A stretch of DNA of 27,961 nucleotides from a virus, in the IMG/VR virus record IMGVR_UViG_3300046167_000561, positions 1-27,961 of that record, one strand, 5' to 3'. Made by a program: the position numbers and the translations under genes. This document shows, piece after piece, positions 9,463 through 16,047 of this stretch. Numbering within the stretch: the stretch's first letter is position 1; every line of letters starts with the position of its first letter. The notes under the pieces were generated by a model. It was given only the letters and a program-made list of their open reading frames with translations. It was not told where the DNA came from and did not search any database.

Positions 9463-10276
9463 CCTCTTTGTTATTAGCGTCGATAGTGTAAATGATGAAA
9501 TTATTACAGGAAATAATAATGAAACTGTTTGGCTGCCGGAGATACCAGAGTGCCCAGTAGAATGTGTGCCAGATACAATAGAGATACTTACTACACTATA
9601 CGAGTTTGATACGCTATTCGTAGCGATGTATGATACGATTATAGAATACATAGAGTTGCCTCAAGACACAATTGTTATGTTAGAGGTTGATACTTTAATA
9701 GAGTACGTCGAGCTGCCTCCTGACACCGTAATGATTGTCGAGCTAGATACCGTCTACTGGGAATACTACTTCTATGATACTGTTTATGTAGACGTAATAG
9801 ATACAATCTATATTAATGTTTTAGATACTGTAGTCATTACCGAAACAGATGTACAGTACGTGTACATTACAGATACTCTAGAAGTGCCGGTAACAGACAC
9901 TCTTTATATTACAGATGTAGATACTCTTATGCAAGAGGTTCTCGTGTATGAATACATCTATAGTACGGACACGATTTATGATGTGGTATACAACGATGTG
10001 CTAGTTGATTGCAGCACGGGCTTGCCTTGTGAGAATGGGTTTACGGGAACGGACTGTCGTTCAGTATTTGTTCCGAATGCTTTCTCTCCTAATAACGATG
10101 GCATTAACGATACTTTTTACGCAGCGTCAGAGTCTTACGACTGCTGGCTAGAGTGGCAGCTGATTGTGTATAACCGATGGGGTGATGTCGTATGGTCTTC
10201 AACCGACCCTAACATTCAGTGGTATGGGCAGATTGTCAACGAATGGCAAGCGATGGTGTATATATTTGGACCTTAA
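9350..10276 (+). CDS. Secreted T9SS-sorted phage protein, DT-repeat stalk and start of sorting domain
   Basis: True coding sequence starts at about 9461 (NLFVISVDS...); the preceding codons are the wrong frame. From about 9570 to 10000 the product repeats a D-T-hydrophobic pattern (FDTLFV, YDTIIEY, LDTVYW, YDTVYVD, IDTIYIN, LDTVVIT, TDTLYIT), a stalk-like beta repeat. A cysteine cluster (CSTGLPCENGFTGTDC) follows. Then comes SVFVPNAFSPNNDGINDTF, the unmistakable opening of the T9SS type-B (gliding-motility-associated) C-terminal domain, and VYNRWGDVVW. The frame stops at 10276. The end of the domain (SDGVYIWTLRARG, then LLDGSVTLFR and a stop at 10336-10338) is read in another frame from about 10249, and two single-base removals near 10240 and 10248 restore the join. 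Confidence 0.75.
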   Translation: MKTTMSALIPIYLVLMRFRLVKGKRLLPLSLKWTGPGNLFVISVDSVNDEIITGNNNETVWLPEIPECPVECVPDTIEILTTLYEFDTLFVAMYDTIIEYIELPQDTIVMLEVDTLIEYVELPPDTVMIVELDTVYWEYYFYDTVYVDVIDTIYINVLDTVVITETDVQYVYITDTLEVPVTDTLYITDVDTLMQEVLVYEYIYSTDTIYDVVYNDVLVDCSTGLPCENGFTGTDCRSVFVPNAFSPNNDGINDTFYAASESYDCWLEWQLIVYNRWGDVVWSSTDPNIQWYGQIVNEWQAMVYIFGP

Positions 10277-10338
10277 GAGCGCGAGGTCTTGCGGGTAATA
10301 CCCTACTATTAGACGGTTCAGTTACACTCTTTAGATAA
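10249..10338 (+). other. Out-of-frame C-terminal end of the T9SS sorting domain
   Basis: In this frame the sequence reads SDGVYIWTLRARG, and then a segment ending in DGSVTLFR and TAA. This is the expected last strand pair of a gliding-motility-associated C-terminal domain (consensus DGVYxW ... GxVTLxR). It lies directly after the upstream fragment that carries the first part of the domain but in a different frame. No start codon or independent gene is implied. Confidence 0.65.
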
Positions 10339-10390
10339 TTATGTAACCTAAAGACAGGGCTGGCCGTTAAATAGATAAATCCAGCATGTC

Positions 10391-10615
10391 ATGGAGAAAT
10401 ACCACCAAGTAGTAAAAGCCGTAGTATCCAAAGACTTTAAGTTCATGCATATTGACGCGGGTATCAGTGATCGAGGTCTTCAACGCATCTTTACGGAGAC
10501 AAGCGATGAAGAATTAGCGCATGTTTTTCTCTACCCTATTATTGATAAGGTAGTGCGCAGCGAGTTCAGGGACCTCGAGGATACTGCCCTGACGATAAAG
10601 ATTACCTGGGTTTAA
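10391..10615 (+). CDS. Hypothetical protein, 74 aa
   Basis: A small, balanced, folded-looking protein with alternating helical and strand stretches and no signal peptide or membrane segment. It starts with ATG 52 bases after the repaired end of the secreted-protein gene and ends 4 bases before the convergent co-chaperonin stop, so it is the last gene of the plus-strand module. I do not recognise the family. No Shine-Dalgarno motif is visible upstream, which is normal for Bacteroidota. The ORF is short, but its composition is protein-like and no better minus-strand alternative exists here. Confidence 0.55.
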   Translation: MEKYHQVVKAVVSKDFKFMHIDAGISDRGLQRIFTETSDEELAHVFLYPIIDKVVRSEFRDLEDTALTIKITWV

Positions 10616-10619
10616 TACC

Positions 10620-10898
10620 CTACTCTGCCGGAGGGTTGGGAACGCGTCCGCAAATCATGTGCTCAGAAATAAGCACATGGTTTTCACCGTCGATAGGAAT
10701 AATTAAACCTTTCGATTCGGGATGCACCATTACTACGTCTCCAACTTGTACAGTCCGGCACTCAGGGCCGACTGCTAATACAGGTAAGACGTAGGAAGGG
10801 GTCAAGTTATCCTGCTGTGTGAGGATGATGCCTGACTTAGTTTTCTTCTCTTTTTCGTGTGGAAGAATCACGTAGTTGTGCGTAGGAATAAAATTCAT
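10620..10898 (-). CDS. groES: GroES-like co-chaperonin (Cpn10)
   Basis: Ninety-two residues against about 97 for bacterial GroES. The early PTHNYVILPHE strand corresponds to the GroES 'DRVLVKP' strand. A flexible-loop region KKTKSGIILTQQ retains the hydrophobic IIL tripeptide that contacts GroEL. The core then gives VLAVGPEC and VQVGDVVMV, and the chain finishes with ISEHMICGRV, as in Cpn10 proteins. Phage co-chaperonins cap the host GroEL chamber, usually to help fold the major capsid protein; that role here is inferred. No GroEL is present, so the host's would be used. It is the last gene of the minus-strand module, convergent with the virion module. Confidence 0.85.
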   Translation of the reverse strand: MNFIPTHNYVILPHEKEKKTKSGIILTQQDNLTPSYVLPVLAVGPECRTVQVGDVVMVHPESKGLIIPIDGENHVLISEHMICGRVPNPPAE

Positions 10899-10909
10899 TA
10901 CTGATAATT

Positions 10910-11045
10910 TTAGCGTCCTTGCCCTCGATAAGATTTCTTATAGAGCTTAGAGCTGGTACTTTTCGATGTCTTTGTTTTAGCGTGTACACCGGGGACGCTT
11001 GACACTTTGCTTATGAGCATACGTGTTAGTCATATTCTTTGCCAT
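10910..11045 (-). CDS. Small basic GVHAKTKTSK-type protein, about 44 aa, frame-split
   Basis: The frame starts at ATG (11045) as MAKNMTNTYAHKQSVKRP and runs into a stop after an out-of-frame RCTR. One base on, the sequence reads GVHAKTKTSKSTSSKLYKK then SYRGQGR and a stop at 10910-10912. This lysine/serine-rich ending is a pattern I recognise from small proteins of Bacteroidota phages. Removing one base from the GGGG run (plus strand 10991-10994) joins the halves into RPGVHAKTK, giving 45 codons including the stop. The protein is strongly basic, so nucleic-acid binding is plausible, but its function is unknown. It lies between tRNA-Leu and the co-chaperonin gene, 11 bases upstream of the latter. 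Confidence 0.65.
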
Positions 11046-11058
11046 ACTGCAAATATAG

Positions 11059-11144
11059 TAGCTGAGGCGGGACTCGAACCCGCACGACCTGTTCAGATCA
11101 ACAGATTTTAAGTCTGTCGTGTCTACCAATTCCACCACTCAGCC
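11059..11144 (-). tRNA. tRNA-Leu (UAA)
   Basis: The minus strand folds as a class II tRNA. The acceptor is GGCTGAG pairing with CTCAGCT (one G-U) with discriminator A at 11059. The D-arm region GTGGAATTGGTAGACAC is typical of tRNA-Leu. The anticodon arm is ACAGA-CTTAAAA-TCTGT with anticodon TAA. A long variable arm follows, then T-arm GCGGG-TTCGAGT-CCCGC. CCA is not encoded (CTA follows), so host maturation is needed. It lies between the uracil-DNA glycosylase and the small basic protein on the same strand and probably comes from the same transcript. It would decode UUA/UUG leucine codons. Confidence 0.93.
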
Positions 11145-11151
11145 AACCAGG

Positions 11152-11838
11152 TTACCAATCTATTGCTTTGGAACCATGTTGTATTAGAAAGTTATTTGCT
11201 TTCTGAAAATGCCCGCAACCAAAGTACCCAGCCTTGCCACCAGCGTACACTTCGGCAGCTGGGTGCGGTGCTTTAAGGACTAATTGATTGGGCATAGTAA
11301 AGAAACTCTCGTATTCTTGAGCAGCTTTACCCCATAGCATAATAACTAGGGGTTCTTCAGACTCGCGAAAGTTGAGAGCATTTAAAGAAGCTGCAATGAA
11401 CTTCTCCCATCCCCAGCCGTGATGAGACTTAGGTGCGCCTGCATCTACGGTAAGGATTGTATTAAGAAGAAGGACGCCCTGCTCAGCCCAATGGCTAAGG
11501 TTGCCTCCCTCTTTCTTTAACGGACCAACGCTGCCTTTAATCTCCTTTTGGATGTTACGTAAAGACGGGTTGATTTTAGGACTGTCGCCTACATCAAATG
11601 CTAGACCAGTAGCGACCCCATCATGGTAGGGGTCTTGACCTAGGATAAGTACGCGGGCGTCATTCAGAGGTGTGTCTCGGTACGCTCTGAAGATGTTCTT
11701 GCCAGCAGGGTAAACAGTACCAAACGTATAGCAGACCCCCAATTTTTCTTTGAGAGTCTGCATATACTTTGATTCGAATTCAGCATCTAAATGCTTAGCC
11801 CATTGTTTACCTACGGCGTGTTCATAGGTTGTCACCAT
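11152..11838 (-). CDS. ung: Uracil-DNA glycosylase (family 1)
   Basis: Removes uracil from DNA, leaving an abasic site. The 228-residue length is normal for family 1. Residues 67-72 are GQDPYH, with D69 the expected catalytic water-activating aspartate. LLLNTILTV (123-131) is the uracil-pocket asparagine strand. PHPAAEVYAGG (191-201) takes the place of the usual HPSPLSAxRG minor-groove/leucine-intercalation loop, keeping H192 but with SPLS replaced. The residues between conform to the family (NPSLRNI, W-x-x-QGVLLLN, H-HGWGWE, LWGKAAQ). It overlaps the upstream nuclease gene by 17 bases. Phage UDGs usually serve repair of dUTP incorporation. The altered loop suggests shifted intercalation, but the identification is secure. 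Confidence 0.95.
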   Translation of the reverse strand: MVTTYEHAVGKQWAKHLDAEFESKYMQTLKEKLGVCYTFGTVYPAGKNIFRAYRDTPLNDARVLILGQDPYHDGVATGLAFDVGDSPKINPSLRNIQKEIKGSVGPLKKEGGNLSHWAEQGVLLLNTILTVDAGAPKSHHGWGWEKFIAASLNALNFRESEEPLVIMLWGKAAQEYESFFTMPNQLVLKAPHPAAEVYAGGKAGYFGCGHFQKANNFLIQHGSKAIDW

Positions 11839-12835
11839 CGGGGAATACTAGATTTTGGATCATGCCCATCTGAGTCTCCATAGAGTTACCCCAGTTATTA
11901 CGAGCTAAGTGAAAAGCAATCCGGTCAAGATGTGCTTCGTATTCTTTCATTCCCTGCACCAGATAACTTTCGTCAATCTTAAAGACCTCCGCAGGGTACT
12001 CTTTATTTGTTTGTACTGCAACAATATAAGATTCCGTTACCTCATACCCAGGGTATGCTGTCTCTAAACACATGCGATAGTATGCAAGTTGACGGTGGTA
12101 GTGGTACATTCCAACCGTCTCTTCGAACCGGCCCAAAGCTTTAGCCGTAGTCTTTAAATCAACTAAAGTGATAGACTTGTTCTTATGGTCAAATAAGATG
12201 CGGTCTATCTTTGCTTTAATAGGAACATTGATAAGCTGGTCGTTTTCTGCAGGCCATTCTAGGTCAAACGTAATCTCAGTCTCAGCCATTGCTTCATCGA
12301 ATTTGCCGAAGCCGTCTTTACAGATCAGCTCATTAGCAACTTCATGCATCTTAATAGATTCTATGCAGCCTTGGACGGTGTGATATGTAGCAGGGTCGAC
12401 AATCATTTTGCCAGCGCTTGTACAGATACACTTCCAATAATCATTGCCGTCCTTTAAGATACGGTTGATTTTAGTTTGGAGTCCATTACTCTTGTAGAAG
12501 TCTGCAGGTATCACAGCTTCCCAAGTATCGTTCTGGATAGACTCTAACTCAGTGATAGGAACCTCGTCTGCATCAATGTTACTGTAGAGCCTATTGTACA
12601 AAGAGTCAATGATGTCCTGAGTTTTAGGACCGGGTACATTCTCTGGTACAATGTCTAGCTTTCCAGGTTCTAGCAGCTCTTCATGGATGAGTGTACCAAT
12701 CTCAAAAGATTTGGATGACTTCTGTTCTAGTTGCCCATCAAGGAATTTCCGGAAGAGGCGGGGATTACCCCCGCTCTCCGGATCAATATAGTTTAGTGAG
12801 CTGTTACTCACTGCTTTAATTTCAAAATAGCTCAT
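11822..12835 (-). CDS. PD-(D/E)XK nuclease, RecB/exonuclease VIII-like
   Basis: A 337-residue protein of the phage exonuclease type that resects double-stranded DNA ends for recombination. The N-terminus reads S-x-L-x-Y, then PRLFRKFLDGQ and FEIGTLIHEELLEP (H51), the typical opening of PDDEXK exonucleases. The catalytic core is IKAKIDRILFD (D211) followed by ITLVDLKTT (D226-x-K228) and a Q-L-A-Y-Y-R helix (Q249, Y252-Y253) that normally completes the active site. It overlaps UDG by 17 bases and the GATase-GGCT gene by 4, placing it in the same transcript as the Sak4, NinB and RusA recombination genes. Whether it acts as a processive exonuclease or a Cas4/RecB-like enzyme cannot be told from sequence alone. 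Confidence 0.85.
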   Translation of the reverse strand: MSYFEIKAVSNSSLNYIDPESGGNPRLFRKFLDGQLEQKSSKSFEIGTLIHEELLEPGKLDIVPENVPGPKTQDIIDSLYNRLYSNIDADEVPITELESIQNDTWEAVIPADFYKSNGLQTKINRILKDGNDYWKCICTSAGKMIVDPATYHTVQGCIESIKMHEVANELICKDGFGKFDEAMAETEITFDLEWPAENDQLINVPIKAKIDRILFDHKNKSITLVDLKTTAKALGRFEETVGMYHYHRQLAYYRMCLETAYPGYEVTESYIVAVQTNKEYPAEVFKIDESYLVQGMKEYEAHLDRIAFHLARNNWGNSMETQMGMIQNLVFPDGDNL

Positions 12836-13893
12836 GTGAAAAGCGTAAGTTGTTTAGATGTGATCTCCTTGTATTCTTCGTCAGTAAGGTACTCATCTGT
12901 CGTAAGATTAAACCACATGTTCTCTCCTTTATCCCAGATGAAATCGAATCCGGCTTCACTGTTATGGTAGTCACCGTAGTCTTCTAACTCGTCAAACACA
13001 GAGCTTCTATACAAAGAACTTGTAGTCGGTTTCCTGTACTTGCCGAAGTCATCGTAAAAGCGCATACCTTCTACATCTACGGTATCATTAAAGTATAGCC
13101 AAGCTGTAACTACGACACCATTGTCTAGCTTAACCTTTATCTCTTTACGCTCGTACCATTCAGGATGGTTCTCCAAGCGATCGACCTCTTTAAGAGTCTC
13201 GTCGTTTACAGCGTATACTTCTACAGTTAGGTTGTTACCGTCTTCTCTATGACCGGAAGCAACATACGGAATGCCTTCACACACCATAGCATACTGATCA
13301 ATGGTAATGCCGCTATCTAGAAGACGAGCATCACTAAGAAGCCGGTGATTGCCAAAGCCTTTACGCAATGTGCCATACACCGCAATCAAGTGAGGCTTGT
13401 CAATTACGTTTGGCTTGCTATAGTACACGCCGTCTTTTTCGTGCCACTTGCCAATACGGTTAACGTAGACCTTGCCTGCTTTACTCATACGGGTATAGAC
13501 AAAGCGACTATCAGTAAGAGATAGGATATCCTTCCATGTTTGCCAGGGAGATTTACGCAAGGTCTCTGCCACGAAACGAGTGTCAGACTTCTTTATATCC
13601 CATGTATGAGGTACTTGTACAGTACCGTTATGGAATAGCCAGTTGTGTTCATTGACTTGAACTGGGTGCGTATTCGCTAGGTTAGTCTCTCCCATTGTTG
13701 TTAGGCGAGAGTGGAAGATATACGGACGCTCAGACTGTAGCCAGTCCTGAGCTTCTGCAATGTTCATAGTACGGTAGATGTTACCGTCGTCTAGGGTTTG
13801 GATACCGAATCCGTGGGGGTTGTATGCCAGCGCTTGGGCGGCAATAGAGGGATCAAGCTTCCCGGTTTGCTTCTTGACTATAATCACACACAT
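12832..13893 (-). CDS. Class II glutamine amidotransferase fused to gamma-glutamylcyclotransferase (GGCT/AIG2)
   Basis: Two domains in one 353-residue chain. Residues 1-160 form an Ntn-type class II glutaminase: Cys2 becomes the N-terminal nucleophile after Met removal, with HGFGI (27-31), FHSRLTTMG (60-68), FHNGTV (87-92) and S103-D-T. Residues 168-290 are a GGCT/AIG2 domain with AVYGTLRKGFGNHRLL (171-186) and a downstream LENHPEWYER containing E241, the probable catalytic glutamate. A variable acidic tail follows. The gene overlaps the amidoligase gene by 41 bases. Comparative genomics of amidoligases has noted such enzymes next to glutaminase and AIG2-like partners. By inference, the glutaminase frees ammonia and the GGCT cleaves or remodels gamma-glutamyl amides. 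The substrate is unknown. Confidence 0.85.
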   Translation of the reverse strand: MCVIIVKKQTGKLDPSIAAQALAYNPHGFGIQTLDDGNIYRTMNIAEAQDWLQSERPYIFHSRLTTMGETNLANTHPVQVNEHNWLFHNGTVQVPHTWDIKKSDTRFVAETLRKSPWQTWKDILSLTDSRFVYTRMSKAGKVYVNRIGKWHEKDGVYYSKPNVIDKPHLIAVYGTLRKGFGNHRLLSDARLLDSGITIDQYAMVCEGIPYVASGHREDGNNLTVEVYAVNDETLKEVDRLENHPEWYERKEIKVKLDNGVVVTAWLYFNDTVDVEGMRFYDDFGKYRKPTTSSLYRSSVFDELEDYGDYHNSEAGFDFIWDKGENMWFNLTTDEYLTDEEYKEITSKQLTLFT

Positions 13894-14803
13894 CGAGAGT
13901 GAGTTGTTTTAAATTTGACTTAACCGTAGGGTCGGGTTGGACAATGAGTCTGTTCCTTACTCCGGTTGGAATTAGAGTGCGCACCTTACTGTAGGCTACC
14001 CACTCGATTGATTCTACTGCAAAGGCTTTGCTATATGCAGCAGCAAGCATGACTTTCTCGCCATACTTCTTTTTGTACAAGCTGTAGATATGCCCGCCCA
14101 ATTCTGTATTGATATCGAGCAAGTCCTTGTATACCGTATCCCAAGAAAGATCGTCGTATTTCTCTGTGGTAAAGAGGATACGTAAGAGCTTTACTCGCCA
14201 TTCTAGCTGCTTGAGATTCTTGATAGCACTGAAGATTCTAATCTCCATACGATCGGAATGCCCAAGGTTAATAGCGTTGTATCGCTCAGAATAATCGTTC
14301 TTAGTATAGAACTTAGAGTAGCCCCTGCGCTTAGCCCGCTTAGGGTACAAAGCATAAAGGAGCGGGATAATCTGAGCAGCCTTATCAATATACCACTGAG
14401 GACTAGCGTCGTGTTTAGAGATGGTAATGTGCCCACCGCACTGAAAGTTTACGCTTGAGTGGATGAGGTAATTAAGTACAGGCTCACTAAGGTGTTGCTT
14501 GTATACATCATTCTCTAGATTGTAGATAGGGCTGATAATCTCAAAGCCATGCATGCCCAGGGAGCCGTCACGTTCTGCACGCCAAGAGTGAGGAAGGTAT
14601 TCTTCTCTGCACCCTTGGTATAGCTGACAGATATGTTTACCAGCTAGATCTTCTTTCTCTGCCTCGATACCAAAGCGATACTTTGTGCGTGGGCTAGTCT
14701 CCCACATAGCGCTAACAGAGTGGTACCCATATAAGTCTCCGTGACTAAAAGGGGCGTCTTCCATTAACGTCTCATACATGTCTACTTTTACTTCGGTTGA
14801 CAT
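13853..14803 (-). CDS. Amidoligase (COOH-NH2 ligase, glutamine-synthetase-like fold)
   Basis: The 316-residue protein carries the Amidoligase_2 motif series in order: FGIEAEKE (44-51; E47, E49), ERDGSL followed by HGFEIISP (77-92), CGGHI (122-126), RYNAINL (174-180; N176) and MEIRIF (186-191; E187, R189). These are the ATP/Mg- and substrate-binding positions of glutamate-cysteine-ligase-like enzymes that form amide bonds. The second histidine often seen after GGHI is a threonine here. It overlaps its 3' neighbour (the GATase-GGCT fusion) by 41 bases and its 5' neighbour by 16, implying coordinated production. Likely reaction: ATP-dependent ligation of an amine or ammonia to a carboxylate on a peptide, protein or wall fragment. 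The target is not deducible from sequence. Confidence 0.85.
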   Translation of the reverse strand: MSTEVKVDMYETLMEDAPFSHGDLYGYHSVSAMWETSPRTKYRFGIEAEKEDLAGKHICQLYQGCREEYLPHSWRAERDGSLGMHGFEIISPIYNLENDVYKQHLSEPVLNYLIHSSVNFQCGGHITISKHDASPQWYIDKAAQIIPLLYALYPKRAKRRGYSKFYTKNDYSERYNAINLGHSDRMEIRIFSAIKNLKQLEWRVKLLRILFTTEKYDDLSWDTVYKDLLDINTELGGHIYSLYKKKYGEKVMLAAAYSKAFAVESIEWVAYSKVRTLIPTGVRNRLIVQPDPTVKSNLKQLTLDVCDYSQEANREA

Positions 14804-15003
14804 GGCGTATCCATATTATCAAAATCGTTTACTGACTGAAATACTTTTATGATAAGTACTTCTACATCTACATCTCCGTTGCGGTAGAGTTTGACTGCAT
14901 GGGATACATCTCTCATACATTTTTGTGCGTATTCTAATTCCGGCGCACCAGCCGTCATACCACTAGAAATTTCCTCGTGGTAGTGCTCTTTTAACTTGCC
15001 CAT
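14788..15003 (-). CDS. Hypothetical protein, 71 aa
   Basis: A short, mostly helical, soluble protein with no motif I recognise. It starts at ATG two bases after the NinB-like gene's stop codon and overlaps the amidoligase start by 16 bases, so it is embedded in the operon and almost certainly translated. The position between recombination genes and the amidoligase cassette does not by itself reveal a role. Confidence 0.65.
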   Translation of the reverse strand: MGKLKEHYHEEISSGMTAGAPELEYAQKCMRDVSHAVKLYRNGDVDVEVLIIKVFQSVNDFDNMDTPCQPK

Positions 15004-15004
15004 T

Positions 15005-15460
15005 TTATATGGAATAAAGGTGTGAAGGGTCTGGTATATCCAGACTTAGATTCTCGACAGCCCACTGTCGAATGTTGTCTATGTAAAGCTTGAACTCTTT
15101 AGTAGACATATCTTTAGTGGACTTCTTGGTCAGTGCAATAACGCGTCCTGTTTCAGGATGGTAGAGTTCTTCTTTAGCGAAGAGTTCTTTCATCACTTCG
15201 TGGACGATATCGCGTGTTAGATTGCCGGTTCTACCAGTGACTAAGTCGCCTGCTTGGTATCCGGATGATTCAAGTTCTTCTCGAATCATGTACAGCAGTG
15301 TGCCCCAGTAGTATCTATTCTGGGGATTACTGCGTAGTCGTACACTGTTGATTGTTACTTCAACGTCGTGTCCTTCGAGCTTACGTAGCTCGTTGTGAAA
15401 TTGAAGATCTTCATACGGGACTAGTATCCCGTCTTTAATCTTCCCTGTAATATGAATCAT
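15005..15460 (-). CDS. NinB/Orf-like recombination mediator
   Basis: The 151-residue protein contains RSNPQNRYYWGTLLYMI (residues 42-58), the diagnostic segment of the NinB (lambda Orf) family (pattern R-S-x-x-Q-N-x-x-Y-W). Its later part, with a THEL-like MSTKEFKLYIDNIRQWA helix, resembles the C-terminal portion of such proteins. Lambda Orf binds single-stranded DNA and loads recombinase in place of host RecFOR. It overlaps the RusA-like resolvase by 4 bases (ATGA type), and NinB and RusA-type genes are often adjacent in phages. This supports a joint recombination role. Confidence 0.75.
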   Translation of the reverse strand: MIHITGKIKDGILVPYEDLQFHNELRKLEGHDVEVTINSVRLRSNPQNRYYWGTLLYMIREELESSGYQAGDLVTGRTGNLTRDIVHEVMKELFAKEELYHPETGRVIALTKKSTKDMSTKEFKLYIDNIRQWAVENLSLDIPDPSHLYSI

Positions 15461-16047
15461 ACATAGAAAAGCGTGTGCTCTCTTGTGTCTGATGTAATAG
15501 TAAATACTAGTTTACGTTCTTCTGTAGTTTCTACTGGAAAGAACTCCATGCTAGCTGCCTTACTAACATACTTGATGTTGTCATCAGGTATGAGTTTTTC
15601 ATTTACGATAAGGTCTTGGAACACCTTGAGGTAGATCCATTTGTTATCTAAATCCCAGTCGGCTTTACCTGCTACATCATACATAGCACAACTGATTTGA
15701 ATTGGAAACTTGTCTTTAGGAATCTTCCGAACCTTCCTAAGGTAAGGGCGGAAAGCATCCTTAATTGCATTAACGACTTTGACTCGCATGACTGGCCTTG
15801 TATTGCCAGCATAGAAGTCTTGCCCGTTAATTTTCTTCATACGCGGGGTGTTTACACTCCTTGCGTTACGAATGATAGGTTGTCCATCATTAGTACATAG
15901 CCTACCCTTCCGGTCATATCCGAAGGTAGGATCTTGGTACTTCTTTGGGATCTTATCCTTACTAGTGTAGTAAGTCGGTCGTCTCCGGTTGCTCATCTTT
16001 ACGTGAGTGATGAACTCCGGAATCGTAATCGTCACGATATGTGCCAT
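15457..16047 (-). CDS. rusA: RusA-like Holliday junction resolvase
   Basis: The 196-residue protein is longer than E. coli RusA (120 aa) because of an N-terminal extension of about 70 residues rich in K, R and Y. The RusA core begins around residue 85 and shows ADWDLDNKWIYLKVFQDLI (129-147; acidic D132 and D134) followed by IPDDNIKYV (153-161; D155/D156). This reproduces the D-x-D-N ... D-D pattern that binds metal and cuts four-way junctions. The N-terminus overlaps the primase gene by 86 bases if the first ATG is used; a second Met at residue 18 would cut the overlap to about 35. It sits beside NinB-like, Sak4-like and PDDEXK genes, so it likely resolves recombination or replication intermediates before packaging. 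Confidence 0.85.
   Translation of the reverse strand: MAHIVTITIPEFITHVKMSNRRRPTYYTSKDKIPKKYQDPTFGYDRKGRLCTNDGQPIIRNARSVNTPRMKKINGQDFYAGNTRPVMRVKVVNAIKDAFRPYLRKVRKIPKDKFPIQISCAMYDVAGKADWDLDNKWIYLKVFQDLIVNEKLIPDDNIKYVSKAASMEFFPVETTEERKLVFTITSDTREHTLFYV

Noticed and set aside
10606-10622. GGGT-TTAAT-ACCC hairpin at the convergent junction as a terminator
   Set aside because: Only a 4-bp stem and no T-run; too weak to call.
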